Shown here piece after piece: positions 23,300 to 35,480 of a stretch of 64,000 bases of DNA. The DNA is from Benincasa hispida. Its lineage: Eukaryota > Streptophyta > Magnoliopsida > Cucurbitales > Cucurbitaceae. Each line of letters begins with the position of its first letter. Position 1 is the first letter of the stretch. The notes under the pieces were generated by a model that had not been told where the DNA came from, ran no database searches, and saw only the letters and a list, made by a program, of their open reading frames with translations. The position numbers were made by a program, and so were the translations under genes. The stretch spans positions 35,531,421 through 35,595,420 of the forward strand of contig NC_052349.1 in assembly GCF_009727055.1 (NCBI RefSeq), written 5' to 3'.

Positions 23300-24060
23300 T
23301 GAATATAAAGTGCGCCTAATGATCTTGAGAAAAGTAGTGGAGAGTAGGTGTGTTTTGCACTACATACAATAAAATCTTTCATCTTAGTAGTGTGGTCATT
23401 GGGTGACTTCTTTCCAACCTTCTTTTCTTTTCTTTTTAGCTTTTTCTATTTATATGAAAATGGCTTGGTTTTCCTATTGGTCGTTTTCAACCTCTTACCT
23501 TACATTTTTTTTCCGAAAAGTATTGAATGGTAATAAAAAGAAGTGGACCTCACAACTTAAGATTAGTGCACATATACAACACACCCAAAAGAGCTAACAA
23601 AATAATACAAATAAAAACCAACCAAACACATAGAATGAAAAAATGTCTACGTCTCAAGAAAAAAGGTCTTGCTGAGAATAACCCTCTTGAATAAACTCAA
23701 TAGAAACCTCAAATCACTTAGAACAACAAAGGAAAATCTCAGACAACATGACTAATTACTTAGGAGGACGTAACTCGCAAGGTACCTCTATAGAGACAAA
23801 AAATATGTTTACACCAAATATGATAAATAACAACATGCTAAGAGACAATCTAGATTTTACGTCTCAATCGATTATCTACATTAAAGTGACAAATCCAATT
23901 GAGTTATATATCCCAATGAGATATCCCGTAGGAACACTCTCCTCGTAGAAACATGTTGTCCCATATAGCCCACATTGTGATTTGATAAATAGTTTAGTCT
24001 CAACAATGATTTCAGTTCCAATTTTAATTTTTTTTCGTTAGGCCTTTTCTATATCATAAT
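23300..24060. other. Intergenic, no gene supported
   Basis: Short frames at 23348-23597 and 23748-23948 show no family resemblance. No repeat was recognised. Confidence 0.35.
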
Positions 24061-24064
24061 TAAT

Positions 24065-24385
24065 AAGACAAGTTGCAAAAACCACAAGTATTATGTGGTA
24101 GTTGCAATTATACCCTCAAACTTTCAATTATAAAAATTGAGTCCTCATATTTATACAAATGTTAAAATTGGACCCTCAAACTTACATAATTGTAAAAACT
24201 GTAACAACTATATAAGTTTGAGGGTTTGATTTTGTTATTTGATAGTCTAATTTTCCAAATTCTACGACTATTCTATGTTTGAGGGTCTAATTTTAATACC
24301 TTTAGAAGTTTGAGCGCCTAAATTTTATAATTGAAAGTTTAGGATATAATTACAACTACAATCATACTTCAAATGTGATTTTTAT
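24065..24385. mobile_element. Second, decayed copy of the same MITE family
   Basis: It starts ACAAGTTGCAAAAACCAC, has ATTGGACCCTCAAACTTA-type interior words in both orientations and ends near ATTTTTATAATTTTCC. Its termini have diverged from those at 22191. Confidence 0.6.
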
Positions 24386-24419
24386 AATTTTCCTTAGTTA
24401 AGATGAATACATTAGATCA

Positions 24420-24830
24420 TACTCTAAAAGTTATGCTTCTTTTTTTTTTTTTTTCTTCTTCTTCTTTTGATTTCTATGAAAAGTTTGAAACTTAAACAAA
24501 TAGTAATAAAAATGCTAACTAATTTTGTCCAGAAAAATGTTAACTTATAAATATATAACTGTCTGCATATTTTCCAAAAAAAGAAAAAGAAAAAGAAAAA
24601 CTTTGTCTATATTATTTTTCAAAAACAAAATAAAGTTGTTGGAAAACCAAAAATAAAATGCATCAAACAAATAATAAGCAAGTGTGAAAAAAAAAAGTTT
24701 GGAACTTACAAGTTACAAGTTTGTTTCCTTTTTTTTTTATAATTATTATTGAGCAGCGATGACATAATGCTTTCATCTTATTGCCTTTATCTATATCTAT
24801 ATCTATATATATATATATATTATAAATCAT
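24420..24830. repeat. Low-complexity and (TA)n/(CTATAT)n tract
   Basis: A T16/TTC run at 24437-24467, an AAGAAA run near 24580 and CTATAT/TA repeats at 24791-24820. Nothing else is visible. Confidence 0.6.
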
Positions 24831-24904
24831 TGCCTTTACAAGATGACATTTTCATTAATTCCTAATTTGGATAAATTAATATATTATTTATTCAAAACCA
24901 AATT

Positions 24905-25930
24905 TGTAAGGTCTATTTGATAGCGAATTTGTTTTGAAATTTATGTGTTTTCTCTCAATTTTTTTTAACATGAATTTTACACATTTTAAAGAAATATTTA
25001 CAATTTTAGTTAAATTTCAAAGACAATTTGAAAATTACTTTTCTTTAATTATCAAAATTTGACTTAATTTTAAAAACATAGTAAAAAGTGAATAATAAAA
25101 CATAGAACTTATGAAGAAGTAATTGTTCATAAGTTAATTCTAAGAAATTAAAGTCCTATCTTGTAACTATTTGGGTTTCGTTTGGTAAACATTTCGTTTT
25201 TGGTTTTGGATTTTTTTTTTTTTTTTTAAATTATGCCTATTTTCTTATCATTTCTTACATTGATTTACATCTTCCTTAAATATAATGGTTGAATTTTTAG
25301 CCAAATTCCAAAAACAAAAACAATTGTTGAAAAGCTATGACCCTATTTGATAACCATTTTGTTTTTTGTTTTCAGTTTTTGAAAATTAAGCTTATTTTCA
25401 CCTCATTTCTTACATGATTTGCATTTTTCTTAAGTACAATGGTTGAATTCTTAGCCAAATTTAAAAAATAAAAACAAGTTTTTAAAAACTATATTCTTTT
25501 AGTTTTTAAAATTTGGCTCGGTCTTCTAAACCATTGGTAAAGAGTAAATAATAAAAGAAGAAATTTGAAGGTGAAAATAGTGAATATAGACTTAATTTTC
25601 AAAAACAAAAATAAAAAAAATCAAATGGTTACTAAACGGACCGGTTTTTGGTTTTTAGCTTTTGAAAATTAAGCCTATAAATATCTAGTTCATCTCTAAA
25701 TTTCTTATTCTATTATCTATTTCTATCCATGTTTTTAAAAACTAAGCTAAAATTTGAAAATTTTAAAAATAAGTTTTTTAAAACTTATTTTTATTTTTAG
25801 AATTGGGTTAAAAATTGTCCTTTTATGTTTAAAAAAGATGCAATCTATTGTAAAAAAATAAGAGTAAATAGATTTAATTTTCATAAACTAAAAATAAAAA
25901 ACGAGATTATTATCCAACGAGATCTAAATA
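24905..25930. mobile_element. Cluster of decayed 'TTTGATAACCATTTTG' MITE-like units
   Basis: Words such as TATTTGATAACCATTTTG, TTTTGAAAATTAAGC and ACAATGGTTGAATT recur near 25180, 25345, 25440 and 25650. Inverted counterparts (CAAATGGTTACTAAACG) occur near 25620-25640. They look like several overlapping copies of one short non-autonomous element family. Individual borders cannot be fixed by eye. Confidence 0.5.
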
Positions 25931-26539
25931 ATTATCAAACAAATAAATAAGAGAAGAGACTTTATTAGAGTAATTTGTTTCTTGATAGTTTATCGGGAGA
26001 TATTCACTTTAAATCATTTTGACTTTTGCACCCCCTTTCCTAAAAAAAGAAAAAAACCTTTAAATTTGGAAAGAAAAAAAAAACTTGCATTTGGAAGTCT
26101 ACATTCAAAATAATAAGTTTGTTATCTATTCATTTTTAATTTATTCAGTTTTCAATCACAATTACTTTATCAAGATTTCTAGACAGGGAGTGCGATTAAT
26201 AAAGGAAAGGGAAATAAAAATTTTAGAAAAGTAATTAAATCAATTTAAAGTAAAGAGACTAAGTACATGTAATCCACCAAATACAAAATCATACATGTAA
26301 TTTCTTATTTAAACAATCCATTTTGAAATATAACTATAATTCAACTAACTATATCAGGTCTCTCAAGGAAAGAATCATTGAAATATTAATGGCAAATTTT
26401 GTCATAATTGATTTTGTTTTATTTGAAATGATTGCATTTCAAGATGGGGCGATTGCAACTTTATAAAAATAAATTGGAAATTTGGAACGTGTCTTTGGTT
26501 TATGATTTTTTATAAATATGGTAAAACATACCCATATGA
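25931..26539. other. AT-rich intergenic DNA
   Basis: No gene, RNA or repeat supported. Confidence 0.4.
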
Positions 26540-26683
26540 CCATGATTTACTGACTCTCGCATGAAATTTGATTGTTATATGATTTTTATGTGATTGTTAT
26601 GCAATTGCTATCTGATTTTCATTTATTGTCTGATTATTGTTTGATTGCTATTTGATACTGATTGTTATCTAATTGCTATCTTA
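26540..26683. repeat. TGATTGCTATCTGATT minisatellite, left of the CACTA element
   Basis: Imperfect TGATTGTTATCTGATT-type units run up to the CACTA terminus. The same wording resumes right after the other end at 35258-35480, so the element landed inside this array. Confidence 0.7.
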
Positions 26684-26697
26684 CACTACAAGAAAAA

Positions 26698-26950
26698 GGA
26701 GTTCTCCCGATGCCTAAATAGAGCGTTGGGAGTTAGGTCATCGGGAAAGACGATCTCTCCCGACAAAGTAAAGGACCGGGGAATTTCCGACGCCGTAAAG
26801 GGTCATCGGGAGTTCTCGAGAAACTCCCGACGCACGAACCAAGCATCGGGAGTTCCTTGGGGAACTCCCGACGCTGGGTGTTGACCGTCGGGGGTTCTTG
26901 GGAACTTCCGACGGTTCTCCCGATGCCTATCGCGGCAGCGTCGGGAAACC
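26698..26950. repeat. Left subterminal repeat array of the CACTA element
   Basis: GC-rich island with repeated CTCCCGA(C/T)GC and (G/A)TCGGGAGTT in both orientations, roughly every 20-40 bases. It contrasts sharply with the AT-rich surroundings. Confidence 0.8.
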
Positions 26951-27320
26951 AGACCCCTTCTTCTTCCACATTCCCCCATTTTCCCCCTTTAAAAAACCAT
27001 TAACCCCCCCCCCCCCCCGACCCCTATTTTCTTCCTCTCCCTCTCAATTTCTCCTCTTTCTCTCATTTTCCTCATTTTTCTTCACCATTCTCCCCCCTCT
27101 CCCCATTTTTCACATCATTTTACACTTTAACTCCCATTTTCTCCATTTTTTCCATCAATTTTTTCTTCCATTTCTCCCTTTTCTTCCATCCTTTTACACT
27201 TTCCATTTTTCCCATCAAAATTTTCTTCCATTTCTCCATTTTCTTCCCATCAATTTTTCGTCCGCGGCTGCGCCACCGTTGCAATCAACTATCCGCCGCT
27301 GTTGTCGTCTCCTTGCCGGT
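26951..27320 (+). other. Pyrimidine-rich CACTA leader
   Basis: A C15 run (27004-27018) and dense CT-rich sequence, followed by a GC-rich patch and a candidate donor (CTTGCCG|GTAAT near 27317). It is probably the 5' leader of the transposase transcript. The open frame of 153 codons here is composition-driven. Confidence 0.4.
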
Positions 27321-27629
27321 AATTTTTTCATTTTATTTTATCTTGTATATTTATTTTAAATCATATGTGAAATACCCATTAAAATATGTTAAATATTGTA
27401 TTCACTTTTGTTAATTCTCTGAAATTGTTGTACTAATCATGCCCATTAATATTATACCTATTAAAATCTTATATGATTTTTTTTTGTACAAAATCATGCC
27501 CATTAATATTTCGTCAATTTTTGTAGAATATATTTGTTTACATTTTCTAAATTATTGAGAGTAATTTTATAACGAACATGTCATATGATGTTGGTATTTG
27601 GAGGCCTAAGCATGCATGATCTAACATTA

Positions 27630-28882
27630 AAACAATTTGTACGGAACGAAGCACGTCCCGAGGGTCTTATAGCGGGAAGCATATTGCAATGAATGAATCA
27701 TGGAACTTCTGCTCGCGATATCTAATGGGATTGAAACGAGATTCAATAGAGATGAACGAAATGATGATAACATTCCCAATCACGAGATATTTTGGTGAAT
27801 TTGAATTATTTAGCAGAGGGTACGACCATTAGGGGCATCAACTTTACGAATGCTAATCAGCGGAAGAAAGCGTATTGCACATTGATACATTCTCAACAAT
27901 TGTAAAGAAATAACAGACTATTCGCAAGTACGTTTCAAACTTTTTCCTTTTCTAAATTCTAGGGTATCTTCCTTTGATATAATATTTAAATGATCAATTT
28001 TGTAGGCAACATTTGAGGTTAATTCGTCGTGAAACTCAAAAGCGCCTCTGACTTATATATAAAACATCAACGCAAAATTCCCGATTAGTTCAAATCTCAC
28101 GTATACATAGTCATTTTGTAGGCAACAGTTGAGGGATGATTCATTTTCGTATTCATTTTTAATGTTAAAGTAATTATCAGGTTCTACAACGGCGCGAGAG
28201 AGAAGATATCTCCGATGATTTCTTTTCACTTGCAATGGGACCTTCGTCTGAGGTGCGCTCTTACAATGGATGCATTGTTAATGGGGTACGATTTCACATT
28301 GTAGAGTGTGATAATCGTCGAGCTACACAAAATAGTGGAGTCCTAGTGGCCGGGGAGATCAGTGAGAACACAAGTGTGGATAACAATTTCTACGATGTTG
28401 TAAACGAAGTATTAGATTTCCAATATGCGAACAGAAGACGCGTTTTCTTGTTGAAGTGTAGATGGTTTGACACAGATAAAAACAAAAGTAATAAGACACA
28501 TGTGGATTTAGGATACAAATCGATCAATACATCACACTTTTGGTATGTCGACGAGCCTTTCATCTTTGCTATCCAAGCACGACAAGTCTTTTACATTGAT
28601 GACATCAAACATGGTAGCAATTGGAAAGTTGTTCAAGTAGTCCAAAATAAATGAATATGGGATGTACCGGAAGTGGATCATGTTGAAAATGCACAACTAG
28701 ATTTACTAGAAATTGTTGGTGGCGTCCGAGTGGATGAAACCATTGAGGAGGTTACTTTCTGCAGAGTTGACGTTGATCCTACAGTTGTGGAAAGACCAAG
28801 TATTGTACATGGCGATCATGACTTCATAAACGATGATGATGAAGAACAATTATCTCTCAATAATAGTTCAAGTGTTGATTAA
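27630..28882 (+). pseudogene. TNP2-like CACTA transposase, 3' remnant
   Basis: About 27650-27900 carries, in shifting frames, RNEARPEG, MNESWNFCSRYL and FSRG-PLGA-like strings typical of the C-terminal DUF4218 part of TNP2 transposases. At 28235-28654 a clean stretch contains VLVAGEISENTSVDNNFYDV, RRVFLLKCRWFDTD and HVDLGYKSINTSHFW, the DUF4216 domain. A TGA at 28652-28654 interrupts a frame that continues in register to 28882 with WDVPEVDHVENAQLDL and an acidic tail. The catalytic N-terminal two thirds are missing. The remnant cannot mobilise the element. Confidence 0.7.
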
Positions 28883-29006
28883 TAATTTGAATTAGATTAC
28901 GATGATGAGTAATGATGTATCTACTCAATTCTCTTTTTCTCTAGCTTACATGTATTTATTGTTAATTTAATATTGTTTTCTCTTTTTTTGTGTTTGTATA
29001 GATACG

Positions 29007-30368
29007 ATGTCAACCCCTAATAGGCAACGGGAGGCTGATGAAGAATTCTTATATCTAGGCAACACGGTATCTTCTGTGGGTGATACTTCAGGTTAGTATA
29101 TTTTGAAATATATTCTGTTAACTGAAATACATCATAAACTGTTTTAAATTTTTTATTCTTCAGATAGTAGCTCAGCATCCAATCGGAAGAAACGAGAGCA
29201 TTCGCAAAACATTGAGTTGGAAAAATACATCAAAAAACATGTGAGAATTACAATCGTGATAAATGAGGGGGAGACAAAACCAATATCTCAACATTCGGTA
29301 CGATTTAGTAATGCGATCGACATCACCGTGAGATCTGCATTTCCAGTACGTTTTCGTACTTTTGCTGAGGTTCCAAACGAGTTCATAGAATTGGCTAAAA
29401 GTAAATTATTTGTAAGTAATTATAAGTTTATCCTTTTACAGTCATGAACATCATCTATGCTAATTCTTCCCTCCCTCTTTTGTAGGCTCATTTCGAACTT
29501 GATCTGTCCAGTCAACGACTTAACCGTTTTATAGTACATCAAATGCAAAACTCCTTCAATGAAATTAGAGCAGATTTGCACAGACATTACAGAAAATGTG
29601 GAGATCCTCAACAAGCACGTGCTAGTTTGCCTAGTTGGCTTAAAAATAGGCCAGAAGATTGGTACTTTTTGTGTGACCGCTTCAAGAGTGAAGTGTTTCA
29701 GGTACAATATTTATGGCGTGTATAATTTACTGCATTTACTAATACATCACACTATTGACATGTTTTTTTTTCAAATGTAGGAAATGTCTGTGACGAACAG
29801 GAAGAATAGAGAGAAATTACCGTTCGACCACGTAGGTGGATCGAAGTCATTCCTGTAAATTCAGGCAGAGTTGCAGGCAAAGGAGGGTTGAGAAATAAGA
29901 CGTGTTGACCTATTTAGGGAAACACACTCTAAAGGTGGAAAGTTTGTGAACGAGGCCGTTGAAAATGCACATATAACATTTTTTGCTTTACTGTCGTGTT
30001 TTTTTTTTCACTTTTAACTTTAGTCGCTCGTTCTTACCCATTTAATTATTATGTTTAGCATCAAATGTTGGAATTACAATCCAACCCCACTCTAGAAGGT
30101 TCTCAACCACTAACAGGGGATGAAATCTGTGAGGGTTTTGGTTAGACGACCCGAATATTCAAAAGGTCTAGGTTGGGGCCCTAAGCCTAAGTCAAGAAGG
30201 AGTAGCATCTCATCAAGCTCGTCATCTACTCAAGGAACGGAGGTGGGAATGGAGGAATTGAGAGTCAATTTCCAACAGTCTCAGTCGAGGATTAAGGAAC
30301 TTGAAGACGTTCAGAAAAGAATGCAAGAGGATCATGCAAGACAAATGGAAGAAATAAAAAAAAAATGA
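29007..30368 (+). pseudogene. TNPA/Transposase_24-like CACTA gene, broken
   Basis: Five exons can be read with good splice sites: 29007-29090 (donor CAG|GTTAGT), 29165-29411 (donor TTT|GTAAGT), 29486-29701 (acceptor TTTTGTAG, donor CAG|GTACAA), 29781 to about 29980, and about 30060-30368. Recognisable parts are HVRITIVINEGETKP, SLPSWLKNRPEDWYFLCDRF, NRKNREKLPFDHVGGSKSF and a coiled-coil-like C-terminus rich in Glu, Lys and Gln (MQEDHARQMEEIKKK). Stops at 29857 (TAA) and about 29890 (TGA), plus a frameshift near 30120, destroy the frame. The family is the plant En/Spm 'Ptta' type accessory protein. Confidence 0.65.
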
Positions 30369-30589
30369 TTGAAGATATGGTACGATCACATAGAGGAGAC
30401 CCATCAAATTAGGTATGATTACTATATTATTTAGTTGTCTAATATGTTGCTATTCTGCAGTTATGGTAGCAAAGTTTAGTTATGTCTTAAGTAGCTTTAT
30501 GATAATTAAAGAATTGTTGGTTATCCTGTAGTTATGGTAGCCAAACAACTGGATTTTGATGTGTTTTTTGAGGTTCCATGTTTTTCGTG

Positions 30590-31420
30590 GGGGGTGGGTA
30601 GAATTTTATGTGTGTTGGTCATTGTTTACTCGTTTTGTATGTTTTTTATGTTCGGGAGGTTCCATGTTTGTTGTGAGGGCTGGGTAGAGTTTCATTACAC
30701 CCGTCTTGTTCTTGAACTTGGCTATTTTGTGTATTTATGAATATTTACGAAGTTTAATGTGTTGTGAGGGGGGGAGGGTGTAAAATTTGGGTTAAACCAT
30801 TTTGGGGACAAAGGTAGAGTTTTATGTGTGTTGGTCATTGTTTACTCATTTTGTATGTTTTTGATGTTCGGGAGGTTCCTGTTTGTCATGGGGGGTGGGT
30901 AGAGTTTCATTACACCCGTATTGTCCTTGAACTTGGCTATTTTGTGTATTTATGAATGTTTACGAAGTTTAATGTGTTGTGAGGGGGGAGGGGGAGGGGG
31001 TGAAATTAAATAACCAAGGTTAATGTAGAGGTGGGGCCCAAGGTCTTTTTAATAAGAAAGATAGAACAGGCTTCAAATGGGAGATAGGTAGATGAGTATA
31101 GTGAAATTAGATAGGGTATTTTAATTCTAGCATACCTATCTACGTCCCTAAGTAGTTCAGGGGACATGAGATCGCAACAAAGGCTTTTAGAGTTTTATGT
31201 TGTTGGTCATTGTTTACTACTCGTTTTGTATGTTTTCTGATGTCGGGAGGGTTCCATGTTGTCGTGTTGATCGGTCGGGGAGTTTGCCTATTATGTAGTT
31301 TTCAAGCTTAGGCAACCTTACTCAATCTCGTCTTGTCTTTTTACTTCTACTGAACTTGGCTATTGTGTATTTATTTGTTTAATATTTACGAAGTTAATGT
31401 GTATGTGGTGGGGGGGGGTT
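30590..31420 (+). repeat. Approximately 220-bp minisatellite with G-run in each unit
   Basis: GTTGGTCATTGTTTACT recurs at about 30613, 30830 and 31202. It is followed each time by TCGGGAGG-TTCC, an ACTTGGCTATT block and then a G-run (around 30764, 30983 and 31410). The third unit is separated by a 170-bp insert. Confidence 0.75.
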
Positions 31421-32519
31421 CGGAGAGGGGTTTAGGGAGGAGGAAGGGCAAGTAAGGTTAAGGTAAGAACAAGGGATGAATAAACGGTTGAATTTAATGT
31501 AGGGGGGGAACAGTAGGATATTGAGTTTCTAATAATAGTGTGTAGTTGGTGGGTGAAGGGTGTGGTGTCAATCACGTTTCTCTTCGAGCCTACGGTCTCT
31601 CAATTAGGTCACCACCGGGTAAAGATTCCTGAGGGTTGCGCACTATTGGTTGGCTTTATTGCACCCTTTACTAGTCGTTTAAAACGATGGCTATCCTTTT
31701 GGAGGTTGTCATATAGGATTCGGACAACCCATGAAAACTCCGCGTTTGGTTGCCATGAAATGTACATTTTTTTTTTTGAGGTGGAGGTTGATAAGGGCGG
31801 TTTACTTAGTCCGTGAATTTCAAACAACAAATTTGGTTTTCTTCCTTGTTTTCAGGCGTGGCTTGTTGTTAGGAGGGGATGGGTTCCTCAAGTCATGTCG
31901 TAATTTTGGAAATGGTGTGTTCATGATTACACTACCCATCTCTGTAAAGAATTTGAAGTTTGAAACAACTTAGTGTTAGTGCTAGTGGATGATTTATCGT
32001 ATAGAAATATTTGAACCATAAACGTGGCAAGTAATAAACACTTACAAAGAATTTGCTAAAGTGTAAGTCAAGATCTTGACAAACATTTCAAAAAAAATCT
32101 AGTTTTAATATTTGAGAGTGTTTTATTTGACTTATAAAGGAGAATATAGTTGTCGAAAGAGTTATTTTCCAATAAGATAGGATAATTTAGTCGAGAAATG
32201 TCTTTGATCAATGAGGGATGAGCTGGGACATTGTGTTGAAGATGTTGTGTTCGAGAAGTTTCTAGTTGATGTTGTTTTTGAATTTTACTTCTTTATGTAT
32301 TTGTGATATGATGTTTATCGACTTCGTTTGGATTTTTTAATTTCTCTAGTATCCAACTTTGTTTAGATATTGTAATTTTTCTTTACTTGTTATAAGATAT
32401 GACTTCATTGTTCGTTTTTAGGGTGAATCTTTATTTAGGTTAATATGTTTTGTAACAAGGTTTCAGATTAAATTTTAAAAAATTACAATGATATATTAAA
32501 TTTCAATTACTCCCACGCA
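31421..32519. other. CACTA interior without recognised gene
   Basis: The 31550-31950 stretch has more balanced composition and short frames on both strands (31538-31816 +, 31609-31830 -), but no family was recognised. 32220-32440 is repeated at 34600-34820. Confidence 0.35.
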
Positions 32520-32906
32520 AATATGGATCTCCCGACGCACTTTTAAAACGGTATCGGTTTATGGTGAACTCCCGAGACGCACAAACCAACGTCGGGGGTT
32601 ATGGGGACTCTAACGCACTGTAGTAGGCGTCGGGAGTTCCAGGAAACTGTCGATGCCGGGTATATTATATGTCGACAGTTTCCAGAACTCCCGACGCACT
32701 ACAATACGCCGGGAGTTCTCAGAACTCCCCAGAGTCGTTAAAATGTGGCGATCGGGAGAATCCCTCACCGACGGATTTCTCCCGCCGTAAGACTCCCACG
32801 ACCGTGTTATACGTCGGGAGAGCCTTTTCTAAATAAATTTCTAAGCATTTCCCTGCCCACGACAATATGACGTCGGGGCGAGAGTAGTTAGATTTCTTGT
32901 AGTGGT
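32520..32906. repeat. Extra copy of the CACTA right end (block A)
   Basis: Same order of GACGCAC, GTCGGGAG and CGACAGTT motifs and same ATTTCTTGTAGTG terminus as 34889-35257. It has numerous 1-3 base insertions, for example in the GTCGGGGCGAGAG segment. It is followed by GTTGATC, not by TTA. Confidence 0.7.
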
Positions 32907-33479
32907 TGATCTATTCGCCTGGTTACTGGAATGGTTCGTAGAAGATTGCATTTGAGTAATATGGAATTGGCTTTTTTTGGCTAAACAAATTAAAAATTGG
33001 ATGCAAAATTGATTATAAGTTTTATTCTTTTTTTATGCAATGTTTATTTCTATCGATTGTTGTCTAAAGATTACTACTAAATTATGGTACAGATATCAGT
33101 CTAATGAAGTTAAAATAAATTGTTGCTCATTAATGTAACTCTAATTGTTTATTTACCTATAACGTAATTGTCTTTACAATGATTACACTGTATTGTAAGC
33201 TTAAAATCTTGATACGTGTTTTCATGATCAATTGTAACTAGGATATTCGAACTTTCCAGGAAAAATATCGAAATATGATAGAATCGATTGGAATATGAGA
33301 ATGGAAGAAAAGGAAAAGTTGGGGAATAATCTAAAGGATATTTTGTAATACAATAAGTAGAATAAGAGAAAAAATCTAAAAATATATTACATCTTTAAAA
33401 ATATTTGCAAATTGGATGAGTTTGAACAAGTCAATTTTTAAATTTTTTAATTTCCAATTTCTTCCATCCTTTGTCTTAT

Positions 33480-34075
33480 CTTGTTGTACACCTTTTTTTT
33501 AGTCTTTTTATTCTTTCTCTTCTTTAGATTTTTGCTTCTTCCTCACTTTTTTTTTTTTTAATTTTATTTTCTTTCTCAGTTTTTTGCTTCTTTCTTTCTT
33601 TTTTATTTTTTTTCCTTTATCCGATTTTTGCTTCTTTTGATTTTATTTTCTTTCTTTTCTTTCTTTTTTTTCCTTTTTATTTCTATTTTATTTCATTTCT
33701 TTCTTTCTTTTTTCCTTTTTTTTTTTAATTTTCTTTTTCTTTCTTCGTTTTTCTTTTATTTTATTTTCTTTTTAGTTCTTGCTATTCCTTTTTTTATTTT
33801 ATTTTCTTCCCTTTTTCCGATTTTGCTTCTTCCCTGATCTTTTTTATTATTTTATTTTTATTTTCTTTCTTCATTTTTTTGCATCTTCCTTCTCTTTTTT
33901 TCTCTTTCTTTTTTTTTTTTAGTTTTCTTTCATTTGCCCAATTTTTCGCTTCATTTTTTCTATTTATTTATTTTCTTTTTCAGTTTTTGCTTCTTCTCTT
34001 TTTCTATTTTTTAAAAATTTTTCTTTCCTTTATTTGAGATTTTTTCTTCTTCCTTTTTTTCACAAGAGTTATTGA
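33480..34075. repeat. Polypyrimidine (T/C) tract, block A
   Basis: Around 600 bases of TTTTCTTT-like sequence, repeated at 35640-36235 after the assembly gap. Long Phe-rich open frames here are composition artefacts. Confidence 0.8.
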
Positions 34076-34126
34076 GGCTAGTTCGTACGCAGGAACTTGA
34101 AAGTACTTAATTCCACTCGAAGTGAG

Positions 34127-34151
34127 NNNNNNNNNNNNNNNNNNNNNNNNN
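34127..34151. other. Assembly gap of 25 N
   Basis: A run of 25 N. The sequences to the left (about 32215-34126) and right (about 34600-36290) are near copies of each other. Confidence 0.95.
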
Positions 34152-34600
34152 TTTTGGGTTAACTATTTTGGGGACAAGGTTAGAGTTTTATGTTGTTGGT
34201 CATTGTTTTACTCGTTTTGTATGTTTCCTGATGTTCGGGAGGTTCCATGTGTTGTCGTGGAGGGTGATAGAGTTCATTACACTCGTCTTTGTCCTTGAAC
34301 TTGGCTATTTTGTGTATTTATGAATATTTACGAAGTTTAATGTGTTGTGGTTGGGGGGGGGGGGGGGGGGGAGGGGGGGAGGATTGAGATAAACTATTTT
34401 GGGGGACAAAATTTGGTTTTATGTGGTTGGTCATTTCTTGAGGCGTTTTGTGTGCTTTTGATATTCGGGAAAGTTACATGTTTGTCGGTGGGGGTTGGTA
34501 GAGTTTCATTACCTACCCGTATTGAAGTTTGAACATGCTGTGGATGTTTATCGATATAAACATTTTCAATTTTTTTGTTTTATTGTAGAATGTTTGTTCG
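34152..34600 (+). repeat. Further units of the G-run minisatellite
   Basis: GTTGGTCATT is found at about 34195 and 34426 with the same TCGGGA and CTTGGCTATTTTG followers. A run of about 19 G sits at 34353-34371. Confidence 0.7.
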
Positions 34601-34888
34601 AGATGAGCTGGGACAATTGTTGAAGATGTTGTGTTCGAGAGTGTTCTAGATGTTGTTTTGATTTTACTTCTTTATGTATTTGTGATATGAATGTTTATCG
34701 ACTTCGTTTGGATTTTTAATTTCTAGTATCCAACTTTGTTTAGATATTGTAATTTTTCTTTACTTGTTATAAATATGGACTTCATTTTCGTTTTTTAGGG
34801 TTGAATCTTTATTTAGGTTAATATGTTTTACAGTGTTTTCAGATTAAATTTTAAAAAATTACAATGATATATTAAATTTCAATTACTC

Positions 34889-35257
34889 CCCACGCATATA
34901 GGATCTCCCGACGCACTTTAAAACGGTATCGGAGTTATGGTGGAACTCCCGACGCACAAAACGTCGGGGTTATGGGGAACTCCTAACGCACTGTAGTAGC
35001 GTGCGGAGTTCCAGAAACTGTCGATGCCGTATATTATACGTCGACAGTTCCAGGAACTCCCGACGCACTACAATACGCCGGGAGGTTCCCTCAGAACTCC
35101 CGACGTCGTTTAAAATGGATCGGGAGATCCTCTCCCGACGGATTCTCCCGCCAAAACTCCCACGACCGTTTATACGTCGGGAGAGCCTTTTCTAATAAAT
35201 TTTCTACACTTTCCCGACGAAATATTGACGTCGGGAGAAGTTAGATTTCTTGTAGTG
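34889..35257. repeat. Right subterminal repeat array and TIR of the CACTA element (block B)
   Basis: Repeated ACTCCCGACGCAC and CGTCGGGAG motifs in both orientations lead to the terminus ATTTCTTGTAGTG at 35245-35257. TTA and the minisatellite that flanks the left end follow directly. Confidence 0.8.
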
Positions 35258-35480
35258 TTATACTAATTGCTATCTAATGGTTGTTTGATTGCTATTTGAT
35301 ATTGAATGTTTTTAAATTTATTGTCAATGATACCAATTGCTATCTGATTGTTGTCTGATTACTATCTAATACTGGTTATCAATGATACAGATTGCTATGT
35401 GATAATGGTTGTCAATGATACTAATTGTTACCTGATTGTTGTCTGATTACAACAATCAGGTAAGACAATTGATATAAGGT
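35258..35480. repeat. TGATTGCTATCTGATT minisatellite, right of the CACTA element
   Basis: Units with GATTGTTGTCTGATTAC and CAATGATAC wording continue the array seen at 26540-26683. Confidence 0.7.

Larger units (their letters stand above)
26684..35257 (+). mobile_element. CACTA (En/Spm) DNA transposon
   Basis: The left end CACTACAAGAAAAA (26684) and the right end ATTTCTTGTAGTG (35245-35257) are the classic CACTA terminal inverted repeats. They are flanked by the 3-bp target duplication TTA (26681-26683 and 35258-35260). Subterminal zones hold many ACTCCCGACGC / GCGTCGGGAGT motifs, the type of array bound by TNPA-like proteins. Inside on the plus strand are remnants of a TNP2-like gene and a TNPA/Transposase_24-like gene. 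The interior also contains an additional right-end copy at about 32520-32906, minisatellites and an assembly gap, so its true length is uncertain. Confidence 0.85.

Noticed and set aside
26898..27359. 153-codon open frame at the CACTA 5' side
   Set aside because: Pro/Phe/Ser-rich because of a CT-rich leader and a C15 run. No domain; more likely untranslated leader.
31538..31830. Possible captured host gene inside the CACTA element
   Set aside because: Frames exist on both strands in more balanced sequence, but neither shows a recognisable family, splice pattern or continuation.
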